From positions 1 to 64,000 of the forward strand of contig PXDF01000063.1 in the NCBI GenBank assembly GCA_003566455.1: a DNA stretch of 64,000 bases, read 5' to 3'. The notes under the pieces were generated by a model. That model was not told the DNA's origin, ran no database searches, and saw only the letters and a program-made list of their open reading frames with translations. The position numbers and the translations under genes are program-made. Source of the stretch: Desulfonatronovibrio sp. GTDB taxonomy: Bacteria; Desulfobacterota; Desulfovibrionia; Desulfovibrionales; Desulfonatronovibrionaceae. Below, piece after piece: positions 62,209 through 64,000 of the stretch (position 1 is its first letter; each line of letters opens with the position of its first letter).

Positions 62209-63126
62209 ATGTCGGAAAAATTATATGATATTCTGAATGATCTGAAAATCCCAGGAATAGTCAGGCCTGGCCGCAAAAAAAAGTCTGAATGGGAGCTGGT
62301 GCTCATAGCCATGGGTGTGGACTATTCCTGGGGTGAAGAAGGCGAGCTGCTGGTGCCCGCGTCACAGGCGGCCAGGGCTGTGGAAGAAATAAGGCTGTAC
62401 GAAGAGGAAGAGAAAAGGTTTCCTGCTAGCAAAGCCATTCAGGTCCTGCAGCAGCAGAATGTTTACCCCAATCTCTTTGTTCTTTCGCTTTTGCTTCTTT
62501 TTTTCACTGTGGTGAATGAAGGACTGGGCGGTCCAGAGTGGGCCGGTCTTCCTTGGCTGGAGCAGGGCAGGGTGGACGCGGCCAGGATAATGGATGGAGA
62601 AATCTGGCGGACTGTGACCGCCCTGACCCTGCACAGCGACCCGGCCCATGTGCTGGGCAATGTGATTATCGGAGCTCCATTCGTACTGATGGTCTGTTCA
62701 ATGCTGGGCATGGGGATGGGCTGGCTGTGCATAATTATTGCCGGTGCTCTCGGGAATTATATTAATGCCTGGATAATGGCGCCAACACACCTGAGTATAG
62801 GGTTTTCCACCTCAGTATTTGCGGCTGTGGGCATTATGTCCATCAACGCCATAAAACACTCCAGGCTTTCCCTGACCAATGCCGTAGTTCTTGGGCTGGC
62901 TTTGCTCGCTCTTCTGGGGGTAGGAGGTGAAAACACGGACCTGGGCGCTCATTTGTTTGGACTTTTAGCCGGCTTTTTTCTAGGCTGGCTGGTCATGATG
63001 GTCATGGACACGGTTGAAAATATCCAAAAGCTGGATTTTTTATTTGGACTGACCGCTATTCTTCTGGTGGTGGAAAGCTGGCTTATGGCTCTTTTCGGGA
63101 ATGGCCTGCTTGATATACTTTTGTAA
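62209..63126 (+). CDS. Rhomboid-family intramembrane serine protease
   Basis: 305-residue membrane protease with an N-terminal soluble region of about 85 residues (with an acidic helical stretch EEIRLYEEEEKR), then six or seven helices. Signature residues: EIWRTVTALTLHSDPAHVLGN (131-151, with H147 and N151), the catalytic S200 in GFSTSVFAAVG and the catalytic H248 in DLGAHLFGLLAG. The catalytic dyad is intact, so it is likely active against a membrane substrate. Function in this host is unknown. The start follows AGAAAAATCA, a weak site. The MATE gene follows 49 bases later. Confidence 0.9.
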   Translation: MSEKLYDILNDLKIPGIVRPGRKKKSEWELVLIAMGVDYSWGEEGELLVPASQAARAVEEIRLYEEEEKRFPASKAIQVLQQQNVYPNLFVLSLLLLFFTVVNEGLGGPEWAGLPWLEQGRVDAARIMDGEIWRTVTALTLHSDPAHVLGNVIIGAPFVLMVCSMLGMGMGWLCIIIAGALGNYINAWIMAPTHLSIGFSTSVFAAVGIMSINAIKHSRLSLTNAVVLGLALLALLGVGGENTDLGAHLFGLLAGFFLGWLVMMVMDTVENIQKLDFLFGLTAILLVVESWLMALFGNGLLDILL

Positions 63127-63175
63127 AGGATTGTGGATCTGGGCAAGAGCAAAGAAAATATAATCCGGAGCTGAG

Positions 63176-64000
63176 TTGGATTCTTTAAGTTCTTCTTATA
63201 AAACCATCTGGAAGCTGGCCTGGCCCCAGGTGCTCATGATGCTCTTTCACTTTCTCATCGGTTTTGTGGATGTGTGGGTGGCGGGCAGGCTTGGCCGCGA
63301 CGTTCAGGCCTGCATGGGAATAATCACCCAGGCCCTTTTCTTTTTTCTGGTGGTGGCCATCGCCCTGGCCAACGGCAGCGTGGCCGCCATCAGCCAGTCA
63401 TTCGGGGCCGGACTGATGCGCAGGGTGCAGAGATATATTGGTCTTGGACTGGAACTGGGCGTTATTCTGGGGATGGTTTTCCTTGTGGTGGGCATGTTAT
63501 TCAGGGACACTTTTCTTGACCTGCTGCAGATTCCTGACGAAATAATGCCCATAGCAGCCTATCTGCTCAAGGTTTATCTTTATGTCCTGCCCGGTTATTA
63601 TCTGCTGATTATCTGCAACGCCTTTTTCCGGGCTCAGAGAAAAGTCATGATCCCCCTTTTTGCCATGATGATAGTCACGGTGGTGAACACATTCGGGGAT
63701 TTTGCCTTTGGACTGGGCATGTGGGGTTTCCCCGCGTTTGGATACAAGGGTCTGGCCTGGAGTACTTTTGCCTCGGTTTTGTGCGGCATGTTTTTTTGTC
63801 TTACAATTCTGCACAGGCAGGGTCTGCTCAAAAGAAAAAGTTTCGCGCCCTGGCGATGGGTTAAAAGAGCCTTTCCATACCTGTTTAAGGTGGCCTGGCC
63901 CGCCGGCCTGATGCAGGTGGTCTGGCATTCCGCGTACATGGTTCTATTCGCCATAACTGCTGCGTTGCCGGTGGGAAGTGTAATAGCACTGGCTGGAATG
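63176..64000 (+). CDS. MATE-family efflux transporter, N-terminal part (cut by window edge)
   Basis: Open frame of 275 codons running off the right edge. It encodes a polytopic membrane protein with helices of the multidrug/oligosaccharidyl-lipid/polysaccharide flippase superfamily: AWPQVLMMLFHFLIGFVDVWVAGRLG, AAISQSFGAG, YLYVLPGYYLLIICNAFFRAQ and a later VNTFGDFAFGLG. Repeated GxG and AWP elements (WPAGLMQVVW) mark the second half-domain. The start is the TTG at 63176, five bases after GGAG. MATE proteins export drugs or metabolites with Na+ or H+. Substrate unknown. It probably shares a transcript with the rhomboid gene. Confidence 0.85.
   Translation, partial: MDSLSSSYKTIWKLAWPQVLMMLFHFLIGFVDVWVAGRLGRDVQACMGIITQALFFFLVVAIALANGSVAAISQSFGAGLMRRVQRYIGLGLELGVILGMVFLVVGMLFRDTFLDLLQIPDEIMPIAAYLLKVYLYVLPGYYLLIICNAFFRAQRKVMIPLFAMMIVTVVNTFGDFAFGLGMWGFPAFGYKGLAWSTFASVLCGMFFCLTILHRQGLLKRKSFAPWRWVKRAFPYLFKVAWPAGLMQVVWHSAYMVLFAITAALPVGSVIALAGM

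Overview
The window looks like chromosomal DNA of a Gram-negative, anaerobic deltaproteobacterium, most like the Desulfovibrionales (Desulfobacterota). This is inferred from content, not from a database match. The signs are lipopolysaccharide genes (kdsB, waaA), [NiFe]-hydrogenase maturation genes (hypF, hypCDE), a feoA-feoB-feoA ferrous iron locus with a Cys-rich FeoB-associated peptide, a ferredoxin:thioredoxin reductase catalytic-chain homologue, and many Fe-S and envelope proteins. Base composition looks moderate and even. I see no prophage, insertion sequence, CRISPR array or integron. No sulfate-reduction gene lies in the window.

Layout. 1-2.6 kb (minus): the start of a polar amino acid permease cut by the window edge, a nitronate monooxygenase-like flavoprotein, an ATP-grasp protein and a small coupled protein. 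2.7-5.8 kb (plus): feoA-feoB-feoA-Cys-rich peptide. 5.8-14.4 kb: single genes in both directions (GspC-like, VanZ-like, metallophosphatase, SH3/coiled-coil, LOG family, Na/Pi cotransporter, CheR-like, PA2779-like) separated by the most repeat-rich intergenic DNA of the window. 14.8 kb: initiator tRNA with its own promoter and terminator. 15-19.9 kb (minus): livKHMGF branched-chain amino acid importer. 20-27 kb: hypF, tgt, typA and a secreted DsbC/DsbG-like protein.

27-37 kb (minus) is a textbook information-processing operon: rimP-nusA-ylxR-infB-DUF503-rbfA-nrnA-truB-rpsO-pnp. It lies directly behind a tRNA-Gly(CCC) gene that ends in a perfect intrinsic terminator only about 20 bases before rimP. 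37-41.7 kb (minus): HD hydrolase-ddl-waaA-kdsB-carA, closely packed or overlapping. 41.9-44.5 kb (plus): hypC-hypD-hypE-DUF2905. 44.5-47.9 kb (minus): gltX, an Nfu-type scaffold, an FTR-beta/glutaredoxin redox pair and a CBS protein. 48-51.7 kb: an internally deleted phosphoglycerate mutase-like gene, an M23 peptidase, a CULT-domain (cereblon-like) protein, panB and dtd. 51.7-58.5 kb (minus): a DUF4139 protein, an AsmA-like protein and an unrecognised 1050-residue PHP-like membrane protein. 58.6-61.9 kb (minus): a response-regulator diguanylate cyclase and a polar amino acid ABC importer. 62.2-64 kb (plus): a rhomboid protease and the start of a MATE transporter.

Most of the window is housekeeping, and I did not find a clear novel multi-gene defence or biosynthetic system. 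The points most worth a second look are the CULT-domain protein, the 1050-residue PHP-like membrane protein and its envelope neighbours, the deleted mutase gene, the tRNA-Gly/terminator leader of the nusA operon, and the hairpins that separate binding-protein genes from permease genes in both ABC importers.
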